The notes: generated from the letters alone by a model not told the origin. A DNA stretch of 37,091 bases from Christensenellaceae bacterium (GCA_031256235.1 JAIRQZ010000030.1:1-37091); one strand, 5' to 3'. Shown: positions 1 through 6,887, numbered from the stretch's first letter. Numbers and translations: made by a program.

Positions 1-1
1 G

Positions 2-193
2 TTTGCATATATATGTAACCTTATCAATCACGCGCAAACAAACAGTTGGGAAAACGCCAACGCAATGTATTTGACAAGGGCTCCCATGCCGTCGGTTCCC
101 ACGTGGCTGTTCCTGTTGCTTTGTTATGTCGCAGGCGCGGGCATTGGTTTGGCCCTGATATTTTTAAAAGACCGATTGCGAAAATCGCAGTAA
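2..193 (+). CDS. C-terminal fragment of a membrane protein (5' end outside the window)
   Basis: A frame is open from the first bases of the window to a TAA at 191-193, giving 63 residues. The last third reads as one hydrophobic helix (WLFLLLCYVAGAGIGLALIF) followed by a basic tail KDRLRKSQ, the usual pattern of a C-terminal membrane anchor with its tail in the cytoplasm. The gene starts outside the window, so neither its length nor its function can be judged, and I do not recognise the family. The promoter of the following tRNA lies inside its last codons, which is normal for compact genomes. A chance open frame is possible, but the helix plus positive tail argues for a real gene. Confidence 0.5.
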   Translation, partial: FAYICNLINHAQTNSWENANAMYLTRAPMPSVPTWLFLLLCYVAGAGIGLALIFLKDRLRKSQ

Positions 194-204
194 TGTGGTA
201 AACT
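176..204 (+). promoter_or_regulatory. Promoter of the tRNA-Arg gene
   Basis: TTGCGA (176-181), a 17-base spacer and TAAACT (199-204) form a sigma-A-like promoter. The expected start near 211 leaves a leader of about 64 bases before the tRNA. Confidence 0.5.
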
Positions 205-274
205 AGTTTTGCGTCCCCTGTAACGTTTTTGCTCACGATGTTCGACAAAAACATTGCGGTGACTCGCTTCGCTC

Positions 275-349
275 GTCCCCGTAGTTAAACGGATATAACA
301 AGTCCCTCCTAAGGACTAGTTACAGGTTCGATTCCTGTCGGGGACACCA
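275..349 (+). tRNA. tRNA-Arg (anticodon CCU)
   Basis: All arms can be folded by eye. The acceptor stem is GTCCCCG/CGGGGAC, the D stem GTTA/TAAC with a loop containing GG, and the anticodon stem AGTCC/GGACT with loop CTCCTAA, so the anticodon is CCT. The T arm is ACAGG-TTCGATT-CCTGT. The CCA end is encoded (347-349). It decodes AGG. It stands alone, and the mntA promoter begins ten bases downstream. Confidence 0.95.
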
Positions 350-358
350 AAATTTTGA

Positions 359-387
359 TTGTACTTTGTCGTAAAAGACGATATAAT
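359..387 (+). promoter_or_regulatory. mntA promoter, predicted leaderless
   Basis: TTGTAC (359-364), 17 bases, then a perfect TATAAT (382-387). The mntA ATG is at 393, six bases after the -10, and there is no room for a Shine-Dalgarno sequence, so the mRNA should start at or next to the start codon. Confidence 0.7.
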
Positions 388-392
388 AAAGT

Positions 393-692
393 ATGGCACA
401 AGCATTGGCGATTAAAGATATCAAAGCATATGTTACAGAGATAGCCAAAGTCTATGATATAAGGCGTGTTTCATTATTCGGTTCGTACGCGAAGGGCGAG
501 CAAACACAGGAAAGCGATATCGACTTGTTGGTTGATTTCGGCGACAAAGCAACGTACTTGACCGTCTTCGACTTTCAAAATAAGGTTGAGAATAAAATCG
601 GCAAGGACGTAGACGTAATCCCCGCACCAATTCCGCAAGATTCCTTTTTGAAAATTGACAAGGAGGTGCTGTTGTATGAGCGGTCGCGATAG
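393..692 (+). CDS. mntA: MntA-type nucleotidyltransferase antitoxin
   Basis: This 99-residue protein is a minimal nucleotidyltransferase of the MNT family. The diagnostic GSX10DXD motif is complete at residues 30-44 (GSYAKG through SDID), where the aspartates bind the metal and nucleotide. In characterised HepT-MntA modules the antitoxin transfers AMP to a tyrosine of the HEPN toxin and so silences it; that role is inferred from the family and from the HEPN gene downstream, whose start lies 17 bases inside this gene. The start is the ATG six bases after a perfect -10 box, with no Shine-Dalgarno sequence. The pair is probably transcribed as a two-gene operon ending at the terminator at 1019-1050. 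Confidence 0.9.
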   Translation: MAQALAIKDIKAYVTEIAKVYDIRRVSLFGSYAKGEQTQESDIDLLVDFGDKATYLTVFDFQNKVENKIGKDVDVIPAPIPQDSFLKIDKEVLLYERSR

Positions 693-1011
693 AACAATTC
701 TGGAAAAGACATTGAAAGAAATTAACTGCTTGAATACTTTGTTGAAAGGGGTAAAGACATTTGAAGATTTTGACGCAGATGAAAAGACAAAGCGTTCGGT
801 GGTTATGACACTTATAAACGTTGGCGAACTCGTAAAGCATTTGTCGGATGATTTTAAGGAATCCCACAATAATATCCCTTTCCATGCGATAACGGCTTTG
901 CGCAATGTTGCCACACACGGTTATCTTACATTGAACTTCAAAATTATATGGAACACAGTAAATAAAAGTATCCCAGAATTAAAAACTCAAATAGCGGATT
1001 TGCTTAAGTAG
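676..1011 (+). CDS. hepT: HepT-like HEPN ribonuclease toxin
   Basis: This 111-residue, mostly helical protein of the DUF86/HepT family carries the RX4HXY motif at residues 76-83 (RNVATHGY). In the family the Arg and His form the RNase site and the Tyr is the residue AMPylated by MntA. The ATG at 676 is preferred over upstream alternatives because AGGAGGTG lies just before it and it gives a normal family N-terminus. It overlaps mntA by 17 bases, so translation is probably coupled and the antitoxin is made first. It ends in TAG just before a bidirectional terminator. All key residues are present, so the toxin is probably active. Confidence 0.9.
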   Translation: MSGRDRTILEKTLKEINCLNTLLKGVKTFEDFDADEKTKRSVVMTLINVGELVKHLSDDFKESHNNIPFHAITALRNVATHGYLTLNFKIIWNTVNKSIPELKTQIADLLK

Positions 1012-1018
1012 AGTAGTG

Positions 1019-1050
1019 CACAAAAAAAGCGGGTCGATTGCCCGCTTTTT
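1019..1050. terminator. Bidirectional terminator, left outer copy of a 32-bp inverted repeat
   Basis: The GCGGG/CCCGC stem is flanked by A-runs and T-runs on both sides, so it can stop hepT from the left and the pilin-like gene from the right. The 32 bases are identical, inverted, to 2550-2581, including the loop. Confidence 0.85.
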
Positions 1051-1064
1051 GAATTCTATTGTGA

Positions 1065-1688
1065 TTAGCGGATTCGTGGAAGAAGAACCCAAGCATTATC
1101 TAAATTATGTTCTCCACTTGCCTTATAACCCGGTAAAGCCGTAATAACCGCAGTCGCAATACTTTGTATTGCAACAACTGCAACAATGCCTACAGCAGTA
1201 TAAATAAGTTGGGTCTTGGCTTGTTTGCGCTTTGCGTCATCTTCGGCTTTCATAAGTTGCCAACCGACGTAAACGGCGAATATCGTAGCAGCAGAAGAAA
1301 GAATTTTAAGCACACAACCGACAACAGTGTTTATAATGGTAAGAACACTGTTCGCGGTAGTTAATGTACTATCCATATCTGCTGTGACACCATCTGGACG
1401 ATTAATTTGCTTTGGGGCTTTATAGCCACCCAATACTGTAGTAAATAGCGTTATCATAACCGTAATACCTACTAGGCCAACAATAGAATAGATAAGTTGG
1501 CTTTTTGCTTGTGCGCGTTTTGCATCATCAGTTGCCTTTGCAAAATTGAAACCAACCCAAATAGCGAAAAAGACAATCATAGAAGCGCATATAGCCAAAA
1601 ACACAGCAGTCGCAATGTCTACCGCACCCCCCACCGTCTTCAGCACTTCTTGAGTTCTATCCGCTCCCATCAAACTAAACAACTTCAT
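1065..1688 (-). CDS. Pilin-like four-helix membrane protein, left paralogue
   Basis: This 207-residue protein has four hydrophobic helices arranged as two repeats of helix, short charged loop, helix. The loops are nearly the same: KATDDAKRAQAKSQLIYS in the first half and KAEDDAKRKQAKTQLIYT in the second. A helix pair around a Lys/Arg/Ala loop followed by LIYxxxG resembles the type IV secretion pilin family (VirB2/TrbC-like, PF18895), here duplicated within one chain; this is recognition by pattern, not a database match. The start is the ATG at 1688 with AAAGGAGG upstream, inside the inverted repeat. It is driven leftward by the spacer promoter at 1774-1802. It is a close paralogue of 1916-2530 and a more distant one of 2625-3179. 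No secretion machinery is visible in the window, so the function is open. Confidence 0.8.
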   Translation of the reverse strand: MKLFSLMGADRTQEVLKTVGGAVDIATAVFLAICASMIVFFAIWVGFNFAKATDDAKRAQAKSQLIYSIVGLVGITVMITLFTTVLGGYKAPKQINRPDGVTADMDSTLTTANSVLTIINTVVGCVLKILSSAATIFAVYVGWQLMKAEDDAKRKQAKTQLIYTAVGIVAVVAIQSIATAVITALPGYKASGEHNLDNAWVLLPRIR

Positions 1689-1747
1689 AATTTTTCCTCC
1701 TTTGTTTTCCAACTGTTCGCAAAATATATATTTTGGCGAAGTGTTGA
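1669..1747 (-). repeat. Left arm of a perfect 79-bp inverted repeat
   Basis: Its reverse complement is identical over 79 bases to 1857-1935. The arm includes the first codons of the left pilin-like gene, its Shine-Dalgarno sequence and leader, and a palindrome at 1716-1740. The paralogous genes beyond the arms differ at many third codon positions, so the identity of the arms is exceptional. Confidence 0.97.
1716..1740. other. Dif-like palindrome, left copy
   Basis: Two five-base arms (TTCGC and GCGAA) flank the symmetric core AAAATATATATTTT, with one extra base on one side. A TATATA centre with roughly 11-base arms is the layout of a Xer recombinase core site; it could instead be an operator. 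Confidence 0.4.
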
Positions 1748-1773
1748 CGATACAATGATAAGTATCTGCACTA

Positions 1774-1802
1774 TTTTTACCTCTTATTCATGGGTTTGTC
1801 AA
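1774..1802 (-). promoter_or_regulatory. Left-pointing promoter inside the inverted-repeat spacer
   Basis: On the minus strand a perfect TTGACA (1802 to 1797), 17 bases and TAAAAA (1779 to 1774) point at the left pilin-like gene, predicting a start near 1767 and a leader of about 80 bases. I see no comparable promoter on the plus strand of the spacer. If the 109-bp spacer inverted, the same promoter would read into the right paralogue. Confidence 0.7.
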
Positions 1803-1856
1803 CGGATTTTTCAACTTTTTTCAAAAAACTTTCGACAAAATGGGCGTTTTAGGGGT

Positions 1857-1935
1857 TCAACACTTCGCCAAAATATATATTTTGCGAACAGTTGGAAAAC
1901 AAAGGAGGAAAAATTATGAAGTTGTTTAGTTTGAT
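1857..1935 (+). repeat. Right arm of a perfect 79-bp inverted repeat
   Basis: It is identical to the reverse complement of 1669-1747. It carries the leader, the AAAGGAGG at 1901-1908, the ATG at 1916 and the first codons of the right pilin-like gene. Confidence 0.97.
1864..1888. other. Dif-like palindrome, right copy
   Basis: This is the inverted copy of 1716-1740. Centred on TATATA, its right half TTTTGCGAACA matches the Bacillus subtilis dif right arm TTATGTAAACT (from memory) at 7 of 11 positions. The sequence ACTTC begins the left side of both. Confidence 0.4.
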
Positions 1936-2530
1936 TGGAGCAAGTGTGGCAGACTTGGGAAAAGACGACCCAGTAGTTAGGACCATGAACACAATCGGTA
2001 ACGCTGTTGATATTGCGGTTGTTGTATTCATGGCAATTTGTGCATCGTTAATTGTGTTTTATGCCATTTGGGTCGGTTTCAATTTTGCGAAAGCCACCGA
2101 TGATGCAAAGCGTGCTCAAGCAAAAAGCCAGTTAATCTACTCGATTATCGGTTTAGTTGGTATTACGGTTATATCTACGCTGTTTGGAACAGTGCTTAAA
2201 TCATATACAAAGATTTCGGCTATTACGCCAGATGGTGCGACCGATTTCAACGATACTGTTGTAGCGGCAACAAAGGTCTTAGCGATAGTCAACACGATTT
2301 CATCGGTCGTGCTGAAAACACTTACATCCGCAGCAACCATATTCGCGGTTTGGGTTGGATGGCAACTTATGAAAGCCGAAGATGATGCCAAGCGTAAGCA
2401 AGCCAAGACACAACTTATCTATACTGCTATCGGTATAGTTGTGATAGTTGCTATCCAGGCTATTGCTGGTGCTATATTTACTGGTGCGATTGGTTCAAAA
2501 ATTAATAGTGCCTCGCGAGATTGGGAATAA
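1916..2530 (+). CDS. Pilin-like four-helix membrane protein, right paralogue
   Basis: This 204-residue protein has the same internally duplicated plan as the left paralogue: two helix-loop-helix units with the loops KATDDAKRAQAKSQLIYS and KAEDDAKRKQAKTQLIYT. The N-terminus MKLFSLIGA is shared with the left copy because it lies in the repeat arm; the sequences then diverge, notably just after the start, between the two halves and at the C-terminus. The ATG at 1916 is chosen because AAAGGAGG sits seven bases upstream. No convincing promoter points at it in the present orientation, so it is probably silent or weakly expressed until the spacer inverts. It ends at a strong terminator. The type IV secretion pilin-like assignment is by pattern only. 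Confidence 0.8.
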   Translation: MKLFSLIGASVADLGKDDPVVRTMNTIGNAVDIAVVVFMAICASLIVFYAIWVGFNFAKATDDAKRAQAKSQLIYSIIGLVGITVISTLFGTVLKSYTKISAITPDGATDFNDTVVAATKVLAIVNTISSVVLKTLTSAATIFAVWVGWQLMKAEDDAKRKQAKTQLIYTAIGIVVIVAIQAIAGAIFTGAIGSKINSASRDWE

Positions 2531-2549
2531 AAGATTTCTAAAAAAACCA

Positions 2550-2581
2550 AAAAAGCGGGCAATCGACCCGCTTTTTTTGTG
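2550..2581. terminator. Terminator, right outer copy of a 32-bp inverted repeat
   Basis: GCGGG/CCCGC stem with an A-run before and seven T after, directly downstream of the right pilin-like gene. It is identical in inverted orientation to 1019-1050. Confidence 0.9.
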
Positions 2582-2589
2582 TAAATAAC

Positions 2590-2618
2590 TTGCCAAATGT
2601 CGAAATTTAAGTTATCCT
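2590..2618 (+). promoter_or_regulatory. Promoter of the third pilin-like gene, predicted leaderless
   Basis: TTGCCA (2590-2595), 17 bases, TATCCT (2613-2618). The predicted transcription start is the GTG codon at 2625. The ATG at 2619 directly abuts the -10 and could not be in the mRNA. Confidence 0.6.
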
Positions 2619-2624
2619 ATGTAC

Positions 2625-3179
2625 GTGAATAGTTTATTCAGTTTATTGAATGCAGGCGACGGTTCGAAAAAAGTAAAAGATGTACTTACAAGTATAAAAG
2701 GTGCGACAGGTATTATGACCACCGTGGTTCTTGCCGTATGCGCTTCGGCTGTTATCTTTTATGCTATATATATCGGTGTTCGTTTGGCGTCCGCGACCGA
2801 TGACGGCAAACGCACCCAGGCCAAACAACAATTGATTTGGTCGGTTGTGGCATTATTAAGTATCGGTGTGCTTACAACGATATACACATTGGTGTTGGAT
2901 AAAACTCTAGTAAACATTAATTTTAGTGGGGCGGGCCCTACCGATGATTTAATCAAGGACGAGCTTGTTATTATAAAAGATTCTGTTAAGATTGTTATGG
3001 ATATTTGTATTGCTGCTTTACCTGCTTTTGCGCTTTGGGTTTGTTGGCAACTTATGAAGGCCGAGGACGAAGGCAAACGCAAAAATGCGAAGATGCAACT
3101 TTTGTATACAATAATCGGGGCGGTGGCTGTTGTTGGATTGTATAGTCTTTGCGACGCCGTGTTCTCGAATATGAAATGA
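2625..3179 (+). CDS. Pilin-like four-helix membrane protein, third paralogue
   Basis: This 184-residue protein repeats the plan of the two genes to its left: a helix, the loop SATDDGKRTQAKQQLIW, a helix, a linker with GAGP, then a second unit with the loop KAEDEGKRKNAKMQLLYT. It is clearly homologous but more diverged than the first two are from each other, and it has its own promoter outside the inverted repeat. I start it at GTG 2625, because the promoter geometry excludes ATG 2619 from the transcript and the resulting N-terminus (MNSLFSLLNA) lines up with MKLFSLIGA. There is no terminator before the rpsJ promoter. A steady, non-switched member of the family is a reasonable guess. Confidence 0.75.
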   Translation: MNSLFSLLNAGDGSKKVKDVLTSIKGATGIMTTVVLAVCASAVIFYAIYIGVRLASATDDGKRTQAKQQLIWSVVALLSIGVLTTIYTLVLDKTLVNINFSGAGPTDDLIKDELVIIKDSVKIVMDICIAALPAFALWVCWQLMKAEDEGKRKNAKMQLLYTIIGAVAVVGLYSLCDAVFSNMK

Positions 3180-3194
3180 TTTTTGTTTTTTGTA

Positions 3195-3223
3195 TTGACA
3201 AAATTTTTAACATCTTGTAATAT
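3195..3223 (+). promoter_or_regulatory. Main promoter of the S10-spc superoperon
   Basis: Perfect TTGACA (3195-3200), 17 bases, TAATAT (3218-3223). The leader of about 40 bases contains a small ACACG/CGTGT hairpin and then GGAGGT before rpsJ. I see no long S10-type leader. Confidence 0.8.
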
Positions 3224-3270
3224 TATTCATTACGCTACACGCACCCGTGTGTTTCGTCGATGGAGGTACA

Positions 3271-3579
3271 ATGTCGAAAAACAAAATCCGTGTCAAAATT
3301 TCGGGCTATGACCATAGCCTTGTGGAAAGCGCTTGCACGAAAATTATCGGAACAGCCACGCAAAACGGAGCCAAGGTTTCTGGACCTGTGCCATTGCCCA
3401 CGAATCGCGAGGTCATCTGCGTTATCCGAAGTCCTCATAAATACAAGGACAGCCGTGAACAGTTTGAAATTCGAACTCATAAAAGGTTGATTGATATTTA
3501 CAATCCGAATTCCCGCTTGGTCGACATGTTGACCAAGTTGGAAATGCCCGCTGGTGTAGATATCCAAATCAAGTTGTAA
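3271..3579 (+). CDS. rpsJ: 30S ribosomal protein S10
   Basis: This is S10 (uS10), a small-subunit head protein and also the NusE partner of NusB in antitermination. The 102-residue length is normal, and [17 protein letters not shown] near the start and the RLIDIYNP segment are typical. The ATG at 3271 is chosen over an upstream GTG (3247) because GGAGGT lies six bases before it and the family starts with M(S/A)KxKIRVK. It opens the superoperon. Confidence 0.97.
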   Translation: MSKNKIRVKISGYDHSLVESACTKIIGTATQNGAKVSGPVPLPTNREVICVIRSPHKYKDSREQFEIRTHKRLIDIYNPNSRLVDMLTKLEMPAGVDIQIKL

Positions 3580-3590
3580 GGGGATTATAT

Positions 3591-4244
3591 ATGAAGTATA
3601 TCGTAGGAAGAAAACTTGGAATGACACAAATCTTTGGCGACAAGGGCATTGTTATCCCTGTCACCGTGGTCGAGGCAGGCCCTTGTGTTGTGACCCAAAT
3701 CAAGACCAAAGAAAAAGACGGCTATGACGCCGTGCAAATCGGATTCGAAGACGCAAAGAAAAATGCAACCAACAAACCAAGCGCAGGCCTTTTCAAAAAA
3801 GCAGGCGTAACCCCGAAAAAAGTTTTACGTGAATTCCGCATCGATGACAACGGCACCGCCGAAGCCCCGACATACAAGTTGGGCGATGTTATCGCTTGCG
3901 ATCTTTTTGCGGTTAACGACATTGTTGATGTCACATCCAAGACAAAGGGTCATGGATTTTCGGGTACAATTAAACGTTGGAACTTTCATCGTCAACGTAT
4001 GACACATGGTAACTCGCGTTCTCACCGCGTGCCTGGTTCGGTTGGTTCGAACTCCGACCCATCGCGCGTTTTCCCTGGCAAAAAATTGCCTGGTCAATAT
4101 GGACATGAACAAGTCACCATTCAAAACCTTACCATTGCTGGCGTCGACAAGGCAAAAAACTGCCTTCTTATAAAGGGCGGAATTCCAGGGCCTGATGGTT
4201 CGCTTGTTGGAATCCGTACCGCCGTAAAAGGAGGCAAAAAATGA
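3591..4244 (+). CDS. rplC: 50S ribosomal protein L3
   Basis: L3 (uL3), 217 residues, is an early assembly protein near the peptidyl transferase centre. The start [18 protein letters not shown], the central loop [14 protein letters not shown] and [21 protein letters not shown] are all family hallmarks; the loop carries the Gln (GQYGHEQV) modified in some bacteria. AAGGGGA precedes the ATG. Its stop overlaps the rplD start in an ATGA. Confidence 0.97.
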   Translation: MKYIVGRKLGMTQIFGDKGIVIPVTVVEAGPCVVTQIKTKEKDGYDAVQIGFEDAKKNATNKPSAGLFKKAGVTPKKVLREFRIDDNGTAEAPTYKLGDVIACDLFAVNDIVDVTSKTKGHGFSGTIKRWNFHRQRMTHGNSRSHRVPGSVGSNSDPSRVFPGKKLPGQYGHEQVTIQNLTIAGVDKAKNCLLIKGGIPGPDGSLVGIRTAVKGGKK

Positions 4245-4927
4245 GCGAAGTAAAAACCGCAACCCAAGCGAAGAAACCTGCGTCCATTAAAATCGACGTA
4301 CTTGACCAAAAGGGCAAAGTCGCCGAACAAATGACCTTGAACTCCGAAGTCTTTGGCGTTGATGTTAACACGTATTTGATTCATGCCGTTGCGACAGCCC
4401 AAGCCAACAACGCACGTCAAGGTACAAAGAAAACCCTTGACCGTGCCGAGGTTCGCGGACATGGCAAAAAGCCTTACAAACAAAAAGGCACGGGTAACGC
4501 TCGTCAAGGTTCGACCAAAGGCCCGCAATTTGACGGCGGTGGTATGGCTTTCGCTATTGAACCTCGCGACTTTTCAACCAAAATTAACAAAAAACAACGC
4601 GCTGCGGCTTTCGTTTCCGCAATCAGTGGCAAATTAAACGACAAAGAACTTATCGTTTTACAAGACCTTAAAGTAAAAGACCACAAGACAAAAAATGTTG
4701 CAGATATCTTGAAGTCGCTTGTAAAGGCAAAACTTGGTATAACGGATAAAAGCAAAATTTTGTTCGTAAAGAACGGTTACGATATTGATTTTATTCATGC
4801 GTGCGAGAATATTCCGAATATCGAAACAATTACTGCTGCACAACTTTCTGTTCTTGATATTGTCACTCACAAATTTCTGGTGGCAACATCTTATGCCATA
4901 AAAGCAATCGAGGAGGCATACGCATGA
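4241..4927 (+). CDS. rplD: 50S ribosomal protein L4
   Basis: L4 (uL4), 228 residues, lines part of the exit tunnel. The conserved loop is clear: ARQGTKKTLDRAEVRGHGKK, then GTGNARQGSTKGPQFDGGG. A Lys/Ala-rich N-terminal addition of about 15 residues precedes the usual start. In other bacteria L4 also represses its own operon, but no matching leader is visible here. It overlaps both rplC and rplW by four bases. Confidence 0.96.
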   Translation: MSEVKTATQAKKPASIKIDVLDQKGKVAEQMTLNSEVFGVDVNTYLIHAVATAQANNARQGTKKTLDRAEVRGHGKKPYKQKGTGNARQGSTKGPQFDGGGMAFAIEPRDFSTKINKKQRAAAFVSAISGKLNDKELIVLQDLKVKDHKTKNVADILKSLVKAKLGITDKSKILFVKNGYDIDFIHACENIPNIETITAAQLSVLDIVTHKFLVATSYAIKAIEEAYA

Positions 4928-5217
4928 ACCTTTATGATATTATCCAAAAACCGATTTTAAGCGAACGCACTTTCGAAGGCATCAAAAACAAATGCTATGT
5001 CTTCCGTGTGGTTCCTTCCGCAACCAAAGACCAAATCAGGTTGGCGGTTGAAAACGCCTTTAAAGGTGTAAAAGTCGAATCTATCCGCACCGCGAACTAT
5101 GACGGCAAAATCAAGCGCCAAGGTCGCCACGAGGGTGCACGCCCCGCGTGGAAAAAGGCCTTTGTGCAACTTACCGCCGACAGCAAAGCGATAGAATTTT
5201 TTGAGGGGTTACAATAA
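4924..5217 (+). CDS. rplW: 50S ribosomal protein L23
   Basis: L23 (uL23), 97 residues, sits at the tunnel exit and docks the signal recognition particle and trigger factor. Typical features are [13 protein letters not shown] at the start, [21 protein letters not shown] in the middle and WKKAFVQL near the end. It overlaps rplD (ATGA) and rplB (TAATG). Confidence 0.96.
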   Translation: MNLYDIIQKPILSERTFEGIKNKCYVFRVVPSATKDQIRLAVENAFKGVKVESIRTANYDGKIKRQGRHEGARPAWKKAFVQLTADSKAIEFFEGLQ

Positions 5218-6056
5218 TGGCTATTAAACGATTTAAACCAAGGAGTCCGGGACAAAGGTTCAAAACGGTATCGACTTTTGACGAAATTACCGACAAGAAA
5301 AAAGAACCCGAAAAATCATTGCTTTGCGAAAAGCCCAAAACAGGCGGTCGCAATAACCAAGGCAAGATTTCCGTTCGCCACATCGGAGGCGGAAACCGTC
5401 AAAAATACCGTATCGTCGATTTCAAACGCGACAAAGTTAATGTTCCCGCCAAGGTCGCATTTATTGAATACGACCCCAACCGCAGTGCAAACATCGCGCT
5501 CCTGCACTATGTTGATGGAAGCAAATCCTATATACTTGCACCTCATGGCCTTAAGGCAGGGGACAAAGTTATCTCGGGCGAAAGCGTAGAAATCAAAGTC
5601 GGCAACGCAATGCCACTTAAGGCAATGCCTTTGGGTTCGACAATTCACAACGTCGAAATGCAACCTGGCAAGGGCGGACAAATCGCACGAAGCGCGTCAA
5701 GTTACGTAACACTTCAAGGTCGCGACGCGGGCTATGCAATTTTGAAGATGCCTTCTGGTGAAACCCGCAAAGTTCCAGAAACATGCTATGCAACAATCGG
5801 GCGCATCGGCAATTTGGACCATGAACTTATCTCGCAGGGTAAAGCGGGTCGCAATCGTCACCGTGGCATCCGACCGACCGTCCGTGGTGTTGTTATGAAC
5901 CCTGTTGACCATCCACACGGCGGTGGTGAGGGCAAGAGCCCAATCGGACATCCCGCTCCGCTTACTCCGTGGGGTAAAAAGGCTTTGGGCATGAAAACCC
6001 GCAGTCGCAAAAAGCCAAGCACACGCTTTATCGTAAAAGACAGGAGGACTAAATAA
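5217..6056 (+). CDS. rplB: 50S ribosomal protein L2
   Basis: L2 (uL2), 279 residues, helps join the subunits and supports peptidyl transfer. It has normal length and all landmarks: [20 protein letters not shown], then [11 protein letters not shown], and the C-terminal [18 protein letters not shown] with the functionally important histidine. It overlaps neighbours by one base on each side (TAATG), pointing to coupled translation. Confidence 0.98.
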   Translation: MAIKRFKPRSPGQRFKTVSTFDEITDKKKEPEKSLLCEKPKTGGRNNQGKISVRHIGGGNRQKYRIVDFKRDKVNVPAKVAFIEYDPNRSANIALLHYVDGSKSYILAPHGLKAGDKVISGESVEIKVGNAMPLKAMPLGSTIHNVEMQPGKGGQIARSASSYVTLQGRDAGYAILKMPSGETRKVPETCYATIGRIGNLDHELISQGKAGRNRHRGIRPTVRGVVMNPVDHPHGGGEGKSPIGHPAPLTPWGKKALGMKTRSRKKPSTRFIVKDRRTK

Positions 6057-6346
6057 TGAGTCGCAGTATTAAAAAAGGCCCATACGTCAACCAAAAGTTG
6101 AATGACAAAATCGAGGCCATGAACAAAAAGAACGAAAAGAAGCAAATCAAAACTTGGGACCGCTCTTGTACGATTCTGCCTGCTTTTGTTGAACACACAA
6201 TCCAAGTCTATAACGGTAAAAAGTTTATCCCCGTGTACATCAAGTCCGAAATGGTCGGTCACAAGTTGGGCGAATTTTCGGCCACACGTACTTTTCATGG
6301 CCACGGCGGTATAAAAGCAATCAAAGCAAAAGGAAAGAAGGGTTAA
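6056..6346 (+). CDS. rpsS: 30S ribosomal protein S19
   Basis: S19 (uS19), 96 residues, binds 16S rRNA in the head next to S13. [11 protein letters not shown] at the start, [10 protein letters not shown] in the middle and [18 protein letters not shown] near the end are diagnostic. Confidence 0.97.
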   Translation: MSRSIKKGPYVNQKLNDKIEAMNKKNEKKQIKTWDRSCTILPAFVEHTIQVYNGKKFIPVYIKSEMVGHKLGEFSATRTFHGHGGIKAIKAKGKKG

Positions 6347-6347
6347 T

Positions 6348-6887
6348 ATGGCAACAAGACAAAGAGAGAAAGCGGCAAGAATTGCCAAAGAACGCGATAA
6401 ACGCCCAACGGCGGTGGCTAAAAACATCCGCATTTCAAGCGACAAGGTTGGTATTGTCCTTGATTTGATTCGTGGCAAAAGTTACGAACAGGCACTTGGA
6501 ATCCTTAACAATACCAATAAAAGCGCAAGCGACCCGATATTGAAGGTCCTTAACTCGGCTGCCGCAAATGCGGAAAACAACTTGAATATGGCGAAGGACA
6601 CTTTGTATGTGGCCCAAACATGGGCAATGCCTGGTCCAACAATGAAACGTATGATGCCACGTGCCCGTGGCCGTGCCGACAGAATTTTGAAACGCACGTC
6701 GCACATCCGCATCATTTTGGATGAAAAGCAAGTTGACGCAAAAATGGAGGTAAAGAAAGCCGTGACCAAAACAGCAAAACCAAAGGCGCAACCGAAAATC
6801 GACCAAGAACGCCCTTTGACAAAAGAGCCAAACGCTAAAAAGCCACTTGGAGAGAAAAAAGTTGCTCCAAAGGGAGGTAAGGCGTAA
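6348..6887 (+). CDS. rplV: 50S ribosomal protein L22 with a C-terminal extension
   Basis: L22 (uL22) reaches into the peptide exit tunnel. The core, about residues 18-128, has AKNIRISSDKVGIVLDLIRG, then SAAANAENN, and the tunnel loop MPRARGRADRILKRTSHI. At 179 residues it is about 65 longer than usual: a basic N-terminus of about 17 residues and a tail of about 50 rich in Lys, Pro and Ala (KPKAQPKIDQERPLTKEPN). The tail is in frame with no sign of a frameshift and ends in a TAATG overlap with rpsC. Its role is unknown. Confidence 0.96.
   Translation: MATRQREKAARIAKERDKRPTAVAKNIRISSDKVGIVLDLIRGKSYEQALGILNNTNKSASDPILKVLNSAAANAENNLNMAKDTLYVAQTWAMPGPTMKRMMPRARGRADRILKRTSHIRIILDEKQVDAKMEVKKAVTKTAKPKAQPKIDQERPLTKEPNAKKPLGEKKVAPKGGKA

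Noticed and set aside
211-222. GTCCCCTGTA before the tRNA, resembling its acceptor and T-arm sequences, as a tRNA remnant or attachment site
   Set aside because: Only about ten bases match and the rest of a tRNA cannot be built; probably chance.
24-254. Open frame of 76 codons on the minus strand at the left edge
   Set aside because: It runs through the tRNA promoter and opposite the membrane-protein fragment, has no Shine-Dalgarno sequence and no recognisable protein features.
1164-1919. Plus-strand frames opposite the left pilin-like gene
   Set aside because: They are shadows of a gene with clear helices, start and terminator, and cross the inverted-repeat spacer.
2619-2621. ATG at 2619 as start of the third pilin-like gene
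   Set aside because: It directly abuts the -10 hexamer, so it would not be transcribed; GTG 2625 fits both the promoter and the alignment to the paralogues.
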